A stretch of DNA of 64,000 bases from Heterohyrax brucei (Eukaryota; Chordata; Mammalia; Hyracoidea; Procaviidae). The position numbers and the translations under genes are program-made. Below are positions 47,066 through 58,880 of this stretch, piece by piece. Within the stretch, counting starts at the first letter, position 1, and each line of letters begins with the position of its first letter. Below the pieces are notes generated by a model. That model ran no database searches, was not told the DNA's origin, and was given only the letters and a program-made list of their open reading frames with translations. The DNA lies in assembly GCA_028571685.1 (NCBI GenBank), contig CM053140.1, positions 20,069,501-20,133,500 of the forward strand, given 5' to 3'.

Positions 47066-47423
47066 CTTCAAAACTGCTGGGTAGCATGTAACATGCCCCC
47101 TTCACTTGACTTCCACAGTCTGCATTTTGAAGAGGATTATCTTATTTTTAAAGTCTCAGAGGGTTTCACCAATTACCCCTCTCCTGATTCTTGGATACTC
47201 AGACCATCATCTTTTGAACAGTTGGTAGTGTCGTGGTCCTCATGGGGGACAGACAGAGTGGGGTGGGGGGGTTGTTAAGGTCGTAGGTATGACTGCAGCA
47301 CTTTGCCGCCCTCATGCTCGCTGACTTTAGGAAACCTTGCATTTTTTGCAGGATTGGCAATTTCAGAGTCAGTCAGCCTCAGACTTGCACTAATACTGTA
47401 GGACAATGATATTTAACAGTTTA

Positions 47424-47632
47424 GAACAGTGGATCCCAACCATTGGTGATTTTGCCTCCCAGGGGACCTTCGGCCAAGTCTGGAGGTATTTTTGGTTGTC
47501 ACACTGGTGGATAGTGCTACTGGCAACTAGTGGGTCAAGGCCAGGGATGCTGTTCAACATCCTATCCTGCTCAGGATGGTCCCCACCAATTAAAATGTCC
47601 ACGGTGCTGTGCTTGAGAAAGTCTGATCTAGA
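47424..47632 (+). mobile_element. hAT-type MER element, near-complete
   Basis: acagtggatcccaaccattg, gtatttttggttgtcacact, agggatgctgttcaacatcc and a right end gcttgagaaagtctg. Confidence 0.8.
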
Positions 47633-47789
47633 GCCTGGCTGACAAGGGTGTGGGCCCTGTGGGTTACGGCCCTCTGAGTGGGAACTCATTTTTACAAGTG
47701 GTCTGTTCCTTAGCGAACGTGACTGGATTACGTCAACTTGTGACTCTCTCTGCCACCTTCTGACAGTAGGACTCAGGCAATAAACTTAC

Positions 47790-47970
47790 ACTAAGCTTGA
47801 GGCTCTGCAGTCAGGTTGTCTGGGTTTGAATCCCAATTCTGCCACTTCCTGGCTGTTTGCCCTTGGGGAAGGCACTTAACCACTCTGGGCTTAGGTTTTC
47901 TCCTGGTAAAACGTCCCTAGTAAATGTGCCTATTGAGCAGGGCTGCAGCATGATTGATTGGTTCAGGTAA
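47790..47970 (+). repeat. MIR SINE
   Basis: tgggtttgaatcccaattct, gccacttcctggctgtttgc and gaaggcacttaaccactctg. Confidence 0.85.
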
Positions 47971-48094
47971 AACACTCAGAATAACACCTGGGGGTAGCGA
48001 GCTGGGAGGGGAGTGGGAAGTGGGCTGAATCCTGGTGCAGAAAAGGTGTGATGCCCACTCAAGATTCACAGTCCCCTCCCATACAGTGGCTGGA

Positions 48095-48725
48095 AATAGC
48101 TGCCTGCCCTGGGACAACATTCCTCAACATCCTTGCAGCTAGGTGGAGCCATGTGACCAAATTCTGGCCAATGAAATGTGAGCAGAAGTGCCATTTACCA
48201 CTAGACTAGCCCCTAAAAATGTCCCACGCCATTCCGTCTATCCCCCAGGTGTTTCCTGGACACAGATGTGCAGAGCAGCCTTGGAAGCTGCCTGTTGAGG
48301 AAGGTAGAGCCTCCACCAGCCTGGATCCCTGACTGAACGCATGGGGCAGAGCCATATACTTGCTCCACCCCGCCTCCCATCCTCTTTCATCCTGCAAACC
48401 ACCCAAACCCATCGGCCTTGCGTTGGTTCTGACCCACAGTGACTCTTTAGGACAGAGGTGAACCACCCCATAGCATTTCCAAAGTTGTTATCTTTACAGA
48501 AGTAGACTGTCACAGCCTTCTCCCACAGAGCAGTTAGTGAGTTCAAACAGCTGACCTTTCGGTTGGTAACGGGGCACTTAACCACTGTGCCACCAGGGCT
48601 CCCCAACCCATCTGACCCCTTACCAATTGTACTTCAGAAGTTTTTTTCTCCGTCATGAAGACTGTTAAGCTGGAGAGTTTGGTTTTACCTGTCATAGCAG
48701 CTGGTGTGAACTAACACAGTCTCTG
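48095..48725 (+). repeat. R2 ancient repeat, split by a SINE
   Basis: tccttgcagctaggtggagc, catgtgaccaaattctggcc, aatgaaatgtgagcagaagt and an end gtgtgaactaacacag. Shared with 44040-44165 and 58548-58860. An LTR/MER family whose name I cannot give. Confidence 0.55.
48397..48604 (-). repeat. AfroSINE (A-type), long variant, inside R2
   Basis: gttatctttacagaagtaga, ctttcggttggtaacggggc and ccactgtgccaccagggctc. Confidence 0.93.
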
Positions 48726-48832
48726 CCCTCAGCACTGCTTTTTCTCTCCTCACCAGCAAATGGCACCTCCTCAACATGTGACCAGCTTCAAGATGACTCC
48801 AGAATCCTCTCCTTTCTTTGTACATTCCCTAT

Positions 48833-49032
48833 AACCAGCTGCCATCAAGTCTATGATGACTCAAGGCAACACCATGGGTGTCAGAGTGGGAATGTCCTCT
48901 GCCAGGTTTGCAACCGCTGATTTTTTGAAAGCAGATCATCAGGCCTTTCTTCTGAGGTGCCTCTGGGTGGACTCGAACCCCCAACCTTTGGATTAAGAGC
49001 TGAGTGCATTAACTGTATGCCCACCCAAGGAC
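48833..49032 (-). repeat. B-type SINE
   Basis: aggcctttcttctgaggtgc, ctctgggtggactcgaaccc and ccaacctttggattaagagc. Confidence 0.9.
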
Positions 49033-49280
49033 TTCACCTTCTCTATGACCTGACAAATAAAAGAGAGAGGAAGCCCTTTATCCCAGTGGGAGGTGTGGGA
49101 AGGAAGTGCATTCTCCAGATCAGGATCAGAGTAAAGATCTGTGACACAGGAACAAGGGGGAGCTCAAGACCTGGTCACTCAGCTAAACTCTGGATCTCAG
49201 TTGAGCTGCTGGATACTGTCCACACTTCTCAGGTCAAGTGAGGAGGGTGAGTGTCTCTTGTCCCAAGCGAAATTCAAGCA

Positions 49281-49420
49281 TTGGTTAGCTACTGTCAAAT
49301 AGGCTCCAGCTCACGGTGACCTTACAGATAACAGAAAGGCACGATGCCGGGTCCTATGCCATCCTCCTGATCACCAGTGCATCTGAGTCCATTGTTGCAG
49401 CTATTATGCCAATCTTGTAT
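49281..49420 (-). repeat. RTE LINE 3' end fragment
   Basis: gctccagctcacggtgacct, gggtcctatgccatcctcct and gagtccattgttgcagctat. Confidence 0.75.
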
Positions 49421-49453
49421 CAACATAATAAACTGGGATTGTTGTGGGGCAGT

Positions 49454-49653
49454 TGTTGTGTGCCGTGTATACAATCCTGACTCACAGTGACCCTACAGGA
49501 CACAGTAGAACTGTTCCAGAAGGTTTTCTAGGCTGTAAGCTTTACTGTAGCAGATCACCAGGTCTTTTCCCCTACAGAGCCACCAGTGGATTCCAACTGC
49601 CAATCTTTCAGTTAGTAGTTGAGTGCTTAACTACTGCGTCACCAAGAATCCTT
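49454..49653 (-). repeat. AfroSINE, long variant, first of a triple
   Basis: aatcctgactcacagtgacc, ggctgtaagctttactgtag and ttagtagttgagtgcttaac. Confidence 0.88.
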
Positions 49654-49816
49654 AAACCAAACCAAACTTACTGCTGTCGCGGCAGTTCTGACTCATAACG
49701 ACCCTATAGGACAGAGTAAAATCACCCCACACAGTTTCCAAAGAGCACCTGGTGGATTTGAAACTAACAAATTTTTGGTTAGCCGCCCTGGCACTTAACC
49801 ACGATGCCACCAGGGT
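49654..49816 (-). repeat. AfroSINE (A-type), second of a triple
   Basis: actgctgtcgcggcagttct, cacctggtggatttgaaact and ttaaccacgatgccaccagg. It abuts the previous copy. Confidence 0.93.
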
Positions 49817-49849
49817 AAGTAATAACATATATTAACACCTGGGTAAAAT

Positions 49850-50013
49850 AAAAAACCAAGCCCATTGCTGTTGAGTCACTTCTGACTCATAGCAACCCTG
49901 TAGGGCAGATGAGAACTGCCCTGCAGGGTTTCCAAGGAATGGCTTGTAGATGTGAACTGCCAATCTTTTGGAGAGCAGCCATAGCACTTAACCACTGTAT
50001 CACCGGGGCTCCA
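49850..50013 (-). repeat. AfroSINE (A-type), third of a triple
   Basis: cattgctgttgagtcacttc through ttaaccactgtatcaccggg. Imperfect flanks ttaacacctgggta and ccaacacttaggca. Confidence 0.93.
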
Positions 50014-50034
50014 ACACTTAGGCAGTCTGTTCAA

Positions 50035-50275
50035 ATGGCACCTTCCCAATAAGGTCTACTCTGACTACCCCACTTAACACTGCAACTTGCACCCCATCCC
50101 AACACTCCATTCCCTTTCTCGTTTTTTCCTGTCATGCCTCTTGCCTTCTGACACACCATTGTTCCCGCTGTGGTGTCCCCCCTGCTCCATCACACATCCA
50201 CGAGGCCTCCCCAAGACCCAGAACAGTGCTGGCACACAGTAGGTGCTCAGTGGGTGCCTGTTGATTTGAAACAAG
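50035..50275 (+). repeat. L2 LINE 3' end
   Basis: aataaggtctactctgacta, agaacagtgctggcacacag and taggtgctcagtgggtgcct. Confidence 0.8.
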
Positions 50276-50309
50276 TACTTACTTCGTTCTGACCCATAAT
50301 GATTCTTTG

Positions 50310-50940
50310 CCAGAAATTGTGCTACATACTTTATACACGTGAACTCATTTGAACCTTCATAACCGTATAACTGGGTAGGGACCGCTGTCAGCCCCATTTT
50401 ACACATGAGGAGATAGGTTTGGGGGGGCATTAGCCAGAAAGTGGGAGAGCCAGGGCTTGCACCCTGGGCCCAGGCACCTCTAGACTGCTTTATTTCAGCT
50501 CATGCCACAGTCAACTAACCCTGGACAGGGATACGGGAAAATTGTAAGGATGAGAGGAGCCCAGGTGCAGCAAGAGTTTTGGGATTTGCTGCTACTCTAA
50601 AAGCTGGCAGTTCAAGCCTATCTAGTGGCACCATGGAAGAAAGGTCTGGTGAACACCTTCTGTAGAGATTATAGCTAAGAAGAGTCCTATGGGGGCAGTT
50701 TGACTCTGTGACACATGGGGTCATCATGAGCTGGGAACCAACTTGGTGGGCTCCAACAAGAAGAAGAATGGAGAGATACACCTGTTGTTCAGTCCTGGCT
50801 CTTCCACTCACTAGCTGTGTGATCATGAGGCAGAGATCTAACCTCTGTGCTCTGGGCTTATCACCTATAAAATGAGTTGTTGGGAAGATTAAAAATGTCA
50901 ATGTTGGTCAAGTGCTCAGAGCCAGTTCTCAGAAAGCGTC
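50310..50940 (+). repeat. MIR, SINE, MIR cluster
   Basis: 50310-50500 MIR (ccattttacacatgaggaga). 50556-50755 a divergent AfroSINE-like copy (gtagagattatagctaagaa, ggggtcatcatgagctggga). 50780-50940 MIR (ttccactcactagctgtgtg). Confidence 0.78.
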
Positions 50941-51589
50941 ACATAAGTGGCCAACAACGAAATAAGTGGCAGTTCCTGCTTCAAGCTTAGGTGGGTGGGC
51001 AGACTACTACATGTGGCACTGAGGTGTCAAACGCCACCTGGAGAAAGGTGAGATGAAGTCAAAGAGCTCATAGAGGCCTCCCGACCACTCCTGCTACTCT
51101 AATGACGACTGCCACTTGAGCCGATTGTGGCTGCCACCTGGTGTGTGGTTGGAGTGTGTCTGCAGGCATTCCAGTGGGAAGATGCCCTCTCCTGAGGAAG
51201 CTGAGAGGGCAATGTGGCAGAAAGTGGCCTAGAGGAAAGCAAAAGTGGGCAGGGAGAAGAAACACAAGAGCTGGCTATCCTCGACTCCTAGGTGTCCCCA
51301 GCCAGCCAGGTTGCAGGAGCCCAGCGTTGGCTTGGATTGTGTACATGCCCAGCAGTGCTTCCGGCCCGCACAGCATGTTCAGCTCCAAAGTATTTTCCTG
51401 CAGTGAGATAACTAACCCCTGGGTCAGGTCACCTGTGCTAAGTGTGGTCACCTCTGAGGGGAGACCTCTGGGATTCCACATCAGGAGAGACAGCAAAACT
51501 GTTGGGAAGGGAGTAAAAGGCCTTTAGTGGCAGGAGGAGTCAATAATAATAAAGATGATGATATTAGTAGCAGTAGTATTAATAGCACT
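50941..51589. other. No gene recognised
   Basis: Unique; a 128-codon plus-strand frame (51141-51527) has no known domain. A short (AAT)n/(AGT)n stretch lies at 51540-51590. Confidence 0.45.
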
Positions 51590-51970
51590 AATAGTCTCTA
51601 GTCCTTACTGAGCACTTAGGTAGAACCAGGCACTGTTCTAACAGCTTTACATTACAGGGATTACTTCAATTAATTCTCTCCATAACTTTAAGAAGCAGTA
51701 TTGTTATCCTCACTGAACAGATGAAACAAATGAGGCCCAGAAAGGTTCAGAAATCTGCTCCAAGTTATACAGCTTGTAAGAACGGGAGCTCTTTTGAACC
51801 CAGGTGGCCTGGTAACAGCATTCTGCTTATCTTCATAACTGTAATGATGTTCTAGTGTATTTTACCAGATTAGCAACCTCCTGAGGTCAGCACTTAGCAA
51901 ACCCCATTTCATAGATGAGGAAACTGAGGCAGAGAGTGGCTTTCTGGCTTGCCCAGGGCATCCTCACTGC
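51590..51970 (+). repeat. Two MIR SINEs
   Basis: 51600-51830 (aaccaggcactgttctaaca, gaacagatgaaacaaatgag) and 51870-51965 (tttcatagatgaggaaactg). Confidence 0.85.
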
Positions 51971-52117
51971 CTTCCTGTTTTGCTGCCATGTCAACATTAC
52001 TGGCCTTTAGAACCTGCTGGATAGACTGCCTCCTTCTTCTCCTACAAGCTGCCTCAGGAAGTTGGGACTTAGACGCCCAACACTTCACGTGATTGCTTCA
52101 ATTTGGGGTTTGAGCAG

Positions 52118-52230
52118 TATAAAAGGCTGACGTGCTTGATACCACTGCCTGACCTCAGAGTCGGACTGTCCAGCTTGTGGCGAGGCCACCATGCCCACTC
52201 CACACCTCAGTTCTGTGAGGGGCACAGGGT
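52118..52230 (+). promoter_or_regulatory. Candidate TATA promoter with short first exon
   Basis: TATAAAAGG at 52118-52126 is followed 65 bp later by a perfect Kozak start, GCCACCATG (ATG at 52191), and by a donor-like GG/GTAGGT at 52229. Without splicing the frame stops after 13 codons. Orientation is antisense to CACNA1A. Could be chance. Confidence 0.25.
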
Positions 52231-52444
52231 AGGTGGGCGTCCTGGGACTCACATGTACCCAGGTTCATGCCACCAGCGTTCAGCCACAGTGAGACTTATA
52301 AACGAAAGTCCGATCACATCCACTTGTTGTTCACATCCCTCTATGGCTCCTCTGTGCCTTTGGGATACAGTTCAACTCCTCAAAGCATGGACTTGTTCTT
52401 ACTGATTATTTGTAGATGACTCTGTTGCAACTTTCCTTTCTCTC

Positions 52445-52690
52445 TCACACACTCTCACACTTACTCATACACCCGCACATACACAAATGTGCACATAACA
52501 CAAACGTGTTTACATGCATGTGCTAACACAATGAACACATGCATACATGAATATCCATGCACACAGCTTCCTATTTTCTGCATAAGTGCTAAAGCCAGAC
52601 TACTTGGTTTTATGTCCCATACCTGGGCAAGTCCCTTAACTTCTCTATGCCTCAGTTTCCACATCAATGAAATACTTTGCTTGATCCTAT
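52445..52690. repeat. CA-rich low-complexity tract and MIR core
   Basis: 52445-52565 is an impure (CA)n/(ACATG)n tract. 52620-52690 is MIR-like (tgcctcagtttccacatcaa). Confidence 0.75.
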
Positions 52691-54479
52691 GTCTCTAAAA
52701 CAATACAGGATTAATGGCCATTTTCCAGTTGGTTTTGTGGAAGCTAATACACACAGCATGGTGCAAAATTCAGAACAAACCAAAGCATTTACTGTGGAAA
52801 GTAGGTTTTCTCACCACACTTGCTCCCATATCCCTGAAGCCCTCTCTAAAGAGGCAAACACAGTTATTAGTTTCCAATGGCACCTTCTAGAGACAGTCTA
52901 TGTATTTACAAGAAAATGGTATCTGTTATACCCACTGTTTTAAGATGTGGTTTCTTTCCACCTGACTATGTACCTTGGATATACACACTCTTATTTTCCC
53001 ATATGTAAAGTGGGGACAGGACAGAACCCACCTGACAATCCATTTGATTCTATATAAGGATCAAATAAGTGTTTTGATGGTGCCTAGTATACAGTAGGCA
53101 CTCTGTGAGTGTTAACTTCTACCAGCATTCTTATCAGCACCCAGAGATCTGCTTCCTCTTTTGTCATGAAGTCACTGCCACTCACTTCCCACTGATGCAC
53201 ACTTGAGTCATTTCCAGCCCTTTGCTATGACAATGTTTGATAAATATGGCTGACCAAGCAAAAGAGCAAATGAATGAACAAATGCTCTTTGAGCAAAATA
53301 CACGGAATGTTGAAAGTAAATTCAGAGACAGACTCGAAGTTCGTCAAAGCTAACCATTCTAAGCACTGAGGCCTGCCTCTCAGGAATCCCTGCTATACAG
53401 GTCCATGTTCGGCATCATGTGCATGGTCAGATTGTCTCACTCTGTGTGGACATTAAGGCAGTGCCTTGATGAAGAACAGGTCTACCCTATGAGATAAACC
53501 CTCATAGGTGCAAGTTGTGTTGGTCCATCATTTGTCAACTGTGACTTGTCCCAAAGAATGTAGTTAGTGCTCTTACCACCACCTCAAAATCTCTGGGGAC
53601 ATCATCATTCCCAAGAGGGAAGATAATAGCTGGCCAAAGCCATCTCACCCCAGTGCAGGGAGGGAGGTGTATAGTGAAGGAAGATTACAGTGTCCTTGAG
53701 AAGGATACCTGGTGAGCCTGGGTTGAATTGCAGGATCAAAGGATAGGAACAGGGTGGGAAGTAGGGAGGAGGGAACGAGGTGGATCGTGAGCTTTATTAA
53801 AATATATTTTTATAACTTTGAGTTGAAAATAGACACACCGACTTCATGCTGACTGTTCCATCTTGATGACGTATCCCTGCTCGTGGGGGCCTTTCCATTC
53901 AGCACGTCTCCATAGCAACGGACCACTTCTCATTCACGCCATCTCCAGGGTTACCTTGCTTGGCTCATTCATTACTGTTGCCATGGAGACATCCCCATTG
54001 ATACAATCTTGGCTCTTCGGAACTTTGCTTTCCCAAATGATGGAGCGTTGGTCATGGGACAGGAATGGGATCATGGTGGGGGGTGGGCAGAAGAGGGTTC
54101 TGGGGTGAGCTGGGGTCTAAAGACTTACAATCTGGAAGGAAGGAAGATGATGGGTGAAGGGAGCAGGAAATGGTGTAGAGGGACAGATGAGCGTCATGAC
54201 TGACTTAACAGCTGAGATAGTTTTCAGAGAAGGGTGTCATTCACTGAACTCTAAGTACTAACAGAGCAGCTGCTATGTTTTGTCCTTGTTGACAGCTGTG
54301 TCCTCAGCACCTAGTGCAGTGCCTGGTACAGAGTAAATGCATCATAAATAATGACTGAGTAAGTAGAGTTTATTGCTCACGAGCCTCTTTTAGATAAATT
54401 CTAAGAAAATAGAAGCATCAGAATAGCATTTCTACAAGCATCTGCCACTCTATTTATTCTTCGTGCCTCTGCCCCCCAG
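52691..54479. other. No gene; small repeat traces
   Basis: A MIR tail lies at about 53010-53120 (gtgcctagtatacagtaggc) and an L2/MIR tail at 54280-54365 (agtgcctggtacagagtaaa). Otherwise unassigned. Confidence 0.5.
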
Positions 54480-54779
54480 CATTTATGCCCATAGAGCATC
54501 CTCTTGTTTCTTGAACGACTTGTGTGGGCTCCTATCTGAAGCAATGGCTCTCATGCACTACATGCCATCTGCTGTCGCCCACCGAGGATGTCCCTCCTGC
54601 TGACCCTCTCCTGTCTCTCCCACACCGTCAAGTTTTTTCTCCTAACTGGGTCATTTCCACCGTTGGTTCTCCTGTCTTCACAGAAAACAAGACTCTAGAT
54701 GCCACCTCTTGCCTAGTTCTCACTCCATTCTCCCCCTCCACTCTACAGCTACACTCTTCAAAAAAGCCGTCTTGAATCT

Positions 54780-54850
54780 CTGAAATAGGATTAAAAAACT
54801 ACTGTGGTAAAATACATATGCCATAAAATGTGCCCCTCTAACTATTTCAT
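54780..54850 (+). repeat. L1M 3' UTR scrap inside L2
   Basis: actactgtggtaaaatacat and atgccataaaatgtgcccct match the motif also present at 36020. Confidence 0.6.
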
Positions 54851-55486
54851 AATAGTTTTTGCCTCTACATCTTCCCTGAAGAGCTCTGGTTAAGGTCACC
54901 AAAGACTCCCATGCTGCTAAGTCCAATGGTGGATCCTTCTTTCTCATTTGGGTTGACCCAAGGGCATCAGCTGACACAATCAATCATTATCTCCCACTTG
55001 AAATGCCTTCACACTTTCCTTCAGTGGTGTCCATGTCCTGGGTTTGGTCTACCTCAGCCTCCGTCTCTGGTTTGTCCTCACCTCCCACACCACTTTAGCC
55101 ATGGATGGAAAGTTCCAGGCTCTTCGTGGTGCTTCTTTAGATCCACTTTTGTGGCGGAATCTTCTCTAGCTTCATAACTTTCAATCACTTTTATATGATG
55201 ACGATCCCACCCATGTGTACCCATCTCCGACTTCTCTTTCCTTCAGACTCTACAAACTCACCTGCCAGCACAGTACCTCTGCCCATGGGCAGAAAGTTTG
55301 AACTTAGCATGTCCAAAGTCAAGCTCCTGCTCTGCCCCCTACCCTTTCCTCCCGCTGAGTGGACACAAACCCATCCTTCCAGCTGCCCAGGCTAAACCCC
55401 ATGGGTCTTCTCTGACTATCTCTTTCTTTTAAAGTCCACACACAATCTGTCAGCAAATCAGGTCAGTTTAAAGATCAAAGCAGATC

Positions 55487-56010
55487 CTCAGATCCATAAG
55501 ACAGATCTCGATAGAATTGAAAAAAAGAAACAAACGTGGAACAGAACCTCAAATTTCCTAAAACAAACCCCCCCAAAACCCAAAGAAAAAACAATAACAA
55601 AACAGACATACAGGACTAGTTGAGGCTGGAGGACTCCTCGAGACAGTTACCCTGAGAGACTCTTCAAATCTAGAACTGAAACTAAACCCTGAGGTCACTT
55701 TATAGCTAAATAGCAAGTTGGCTCAAAAAATAAGGAATATCACCAATGAGTATTGTGCGCCTTTAAAAAAATCACCTATACAAGACCAAGATTCTCAGCT
55801 ATTCTTTTAAAACAAAGACAAGAAGGTAATGGGGCAGGGAAATGTGATTAATGGCAGTGGAGCCACTAGAATGGAAATCATGAGAATGTTTACACATTGT
55901 GAAGAATGTCACCAAGTTCACTGAATGACTTGTGTAGAAATCGTTGAATGGGAGCCTAAACTCCCGCACAAACCTTTACTGGAAACACAATAAAATACTA
56001 TTATTATCAT
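55487..56010 (+). repeat. R1 repeat copy 5, inside L2
   Basis: gaactgaaactaaaccctga, tggaaatcatgagaatgttt, gacttgtgtagaaatcgttg and an end aaacacaataaaatacta. Confidence 0.78.
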
Positions 56011-56689
56011 TTTAAAATACAGATTGTGAATGCAACTACTCCACCCTGCCTCCATGGCCACTGGCTCTGGTCCAGGCCAACATCACTGCTTCCCTGGACC
56101 ATTGCAATCACCTCTGTGTTTCTGCTCTTAACTCACTTCTTTTCAGTCTCTGCTTGAGTCAATAGGCACAGCAATCCTTGTACTTCTCAGCAGGCTCTTC
56201 TTTGACCACGCTATTTGCGACTGTACTTCCCTCTGCTGTTTCTTGGCTTGATTTTTCTCTAGAGACCCCACTGCTATTTAATAACTTACATACTTATTAA
56301 GTCTATGGCTATAGTCTTTCTCCCCTCCACTAGATTGTCAGCTCCATGAGTTCTGGGAAATCTGTCATCATTGTGTTTCTGGCACCTAGAAAAGTGCCCA
56401 GCACTCAGTAGGTACTCAATAAATGTTTGCTAAATGACTGACAGGAAGGCTGCTGAGTTGGACAGGAGTCAGACAGTGCAGCCACAACAAAGGTGTCAGC
56501 CTTTGTCCTAAATGTTAGTGAATTCTAACTGGGTTCCTCAGAGGTGCCCCAGGGGCCACTCCTTGGACCCTGGAATAGGAAAGGGGTAGCAACTGGGCAA
56601 GGTGGAACTTTTCAGAAAGTTTTTTCCTGCTTCAAAGCTCCATCTTGGTTGCTTTTTGTATTGGGATTCAAGTAATATTCTGCGAGTTT

Positions 56690-56965
56690 CATTACCAGTA
56701 ATGCACTAAGGATGGCAAGACTTTGTCTCACATAGCTTGGACATGTTATCAGGAGGAACCAGGCCCTGAAGAAGGACATCGTGCTTGGTGAAAAAGCGGA
56801 AGACCTTCCATGAGACGGAGTGACACAGTGACTGCAACACAACAACAGGCTCAGACATAGTAATGATTCCGAGGATGGCATAGGACCGGGCAATATTGTG
56901 TTCTGCTGTTCATGAGGTCAGTCGCAGAACCAACCGGGTGGCATCTAACAACAACACTGTTACTT
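56690..56965 (+). repeat. RTE LINE 3' end
   Basis: ggatggcaagactttgtctc, acatgttatcaggaggaacc, gaaggacatcgtgcttggtg and a tail gtggcatctaacaacaac. Frame broken. Confidence 0.82.
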
Positions 56966-56999
56966 TCTTAGTTTTGATAAGTATTCCATAGTGACAAGC

Positions 57000-57188
57000 A
57001 GCCCTAGGTGTACAGTGGTTAAACCGCTAACCCAAAGGTCAGCAGTTTGAATCCACCAGCTACTCCACAGGAGAAGGATGTGACAGTTGACTTCTGTAAA
57101 TATTACAGCCTTGGAAATTCTATGGGGCAGCTCTGCTCTATCTTATAGGGTCATTATGAGTGGGAATCCACTTGATGGCAATGGGTAT
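57000..57188 (+). repeat. AfroSINE (A-type), long variant
   Basis: cagcagtttgaatccaccag, gagaaggatgtgacagttga and ccacttgatggcaatgggta. It abuts the next LTR. Confidence 0.92.
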
Positions 57189-57189
57189 G

Positions 57190-57722
57190 TGTCTTAGCTA
57201 CCCAGTGCTGCTATATCAGAAATGCCACAAGTGAATGGCTTTGACAAACAGAAATTTATTCTCTTACAGTCTAGGAGGCTATAAATCCAAATTCAGGGTG
57301 CCAGCTCCAGAGGAAGCTGAAGGGGTCTCTGTCTGAAGGACCCTCTGGTGGAGGGTCCTCACCATTAGTCTTCTCCTAGTTTAGGAGCTTCTCAGTATAG
57401 GGACTCCCAGGTTCCAGTCCAAAGACTGTGCCTCCCTCTGGTTCTTCATTCTCAGTGGTGTGAGGTTCCCCTGTCTCTCTGCTTGCTTCTCTCTTTGATG
57501 TCCAAAGAGATTGACTCAAGATACAACCTAATCTTGTAGACTGAGTCCTTCCTCATTAACAAAACTGCTTCTGATCCTTCTTCATTAGCACTGTAGAAGT
57601 AGGATTTGCAACACCTAGGACAATCACATTGGATGACAAAACGGTGGCCAAGCACACAGTCCCGGGAATCATGGTGTCGCCAAGTTGACATACATTTTGA
57701 GAAGCACAATTCAATCCATAAT
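57190..57722 (-). repeat. LTR, clade-specific MLT1-like family, copy 3
   Basis: Reverse of the family at 11002 and 39016: agaaatttattctcttacag, aggagcttctcagtataggg and agttgacatacattttgaga. Confidence 0.85.
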
Positions 57723-58022
57723 ACCATGGTAACACGAGACCTGAACACTAGTGGGAACTGGGGGAGGGATAAATGGGAACTCTGTACTATCTCTGTTAGC
57801 TTTCTATAAATCTAAAATTATTCCAAAATAGAAGTTTATTTAAAAATAAGTTTTCTGAGGGGGCAGTTAGGGATAGGGGTAGAAAGGGTTCTGTTGCTTT
57901 AGAGGAGTTTGAAAACCACTGTCGTGGTACTGTGGACTTTCTGAAGAGGGGAATGATGTGATTCAACTGCAATACTAGACCATCTTAGTCTGATGGCTTG
58001 CTTGAAAGTTCAGGATGGGTTA

Positions 58023-58138
58023 GAACCATCTCTGGGTGGTGCATTCAGTTACCATGCTCGGCTACTAACTACAAGGCTGGAGGTTTGAGTCCACCCAGAG
58101 GCACCTCAGAAAAAAGGTCTGGTGATCCACTTCCAGAA
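58023..58138 (+). repeat. B-type SINE head
   Basis: tctgggtggtgcattcagtt, gaggtttgagtccacccaga and gcacctcagaaaaaaggtct. The tail half is missing. Confidence 0.85.
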
Positions 58139-58547
58139 TGGGTTAGAGGAGCAGAAATTGAAGGTGGGGAGCCCATGCGGATGATGGTGAGAAGTGACGA
58201 AACCCTGAATAAGGAACAGCAGAGGATGAAGAAAAATGGGTGAACACCCCCAAGACACCTTCAGATGATGGGCTCCCAACGTAGTGACTGTGGGGACGAG
58301 GGGTGCAAGGAGAGAAAGAAGGCAGGGATGGCTTCCAGGTCCTGGTGTGGATGACAGGAGAGGGGAAGCAGAAGAGGCTTGAGTGTGCCGGTGTCAGGTG
58401 TGGGGTGTTTGTGCAGTACTGTGGCCTAGCACGAGATTGGACACTTAGCCATGGACCTTACTGGAGAAAATGGAGTACAGGCTTAGGGGTCTCAGCACAC
58501 ACTGTTTTTTTGGCAGCCTAGGCACTTTGATGAATCGTTTTCCAGTA
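58139..58547. other. No gene recognised
   Basis: Purine-rich unique sequence. Confidence 0.45.
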
Positions 58548-58860
58548 GCCCTTGCAGCTATACAGGCCATGTGACTAATTCTGGCCAATGGGATGTGGGA
58601 GGAGTGATGTAAGCCTCTCCAGGCCTAGCCCTTAAAACTTCTTGCAAGACCCTCCATGCTCTCTCTTCCGTTATCTGCTGCCTGCAGAGCACCTGGTGGA
58701 GGACTCCAAGTCCCTAGGGGGGATGGCAGAATCAAGAGATGGGAGCCTGGGTCCTTGAAGGTTGCATGGAGCATAGCCCAGTCTTCCCCTGCGGATCTGA
58801 CAAGAATGAGAAATAATCCCTAACCTTTCAGCCACTGAGATGGTGGGGGTGGGGGTCCTG
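58548..58860 (+). repeat. R2 ancient repeat
   Basis: agcccttgcagctatacagg, ccatgtgactaattctggcc and taacctttcagccactgaga. Confidence 0.55.
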
Positions 58861-58880
58861 TTACCACAATTATTATTATT

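Larger units (their letters stand above)
54480..56450 (+). repeat. Long L2 LINE copy including ORF2 region, twice interrupted
   Basis: L2 coding-region pieces: aaggtcaccaaagactccca, tgctgctaagtccaatggtg, ttagcatgtccaaagtcaag, gaccattgcaatcacctctg. The 3' end is agattgtcagctccatgag and ctcaataaatgtttgctaaa. About 1.4 kb of L2 survives around an L1M scrap (54780-54850) and an R1 copy. Frames are broken. Confidence 0.8.

Noticed and set aside
46640..47105. His/Thr-rich minus-strand open frames
   Set aside because: Products of the degenerate TG/CA tract.
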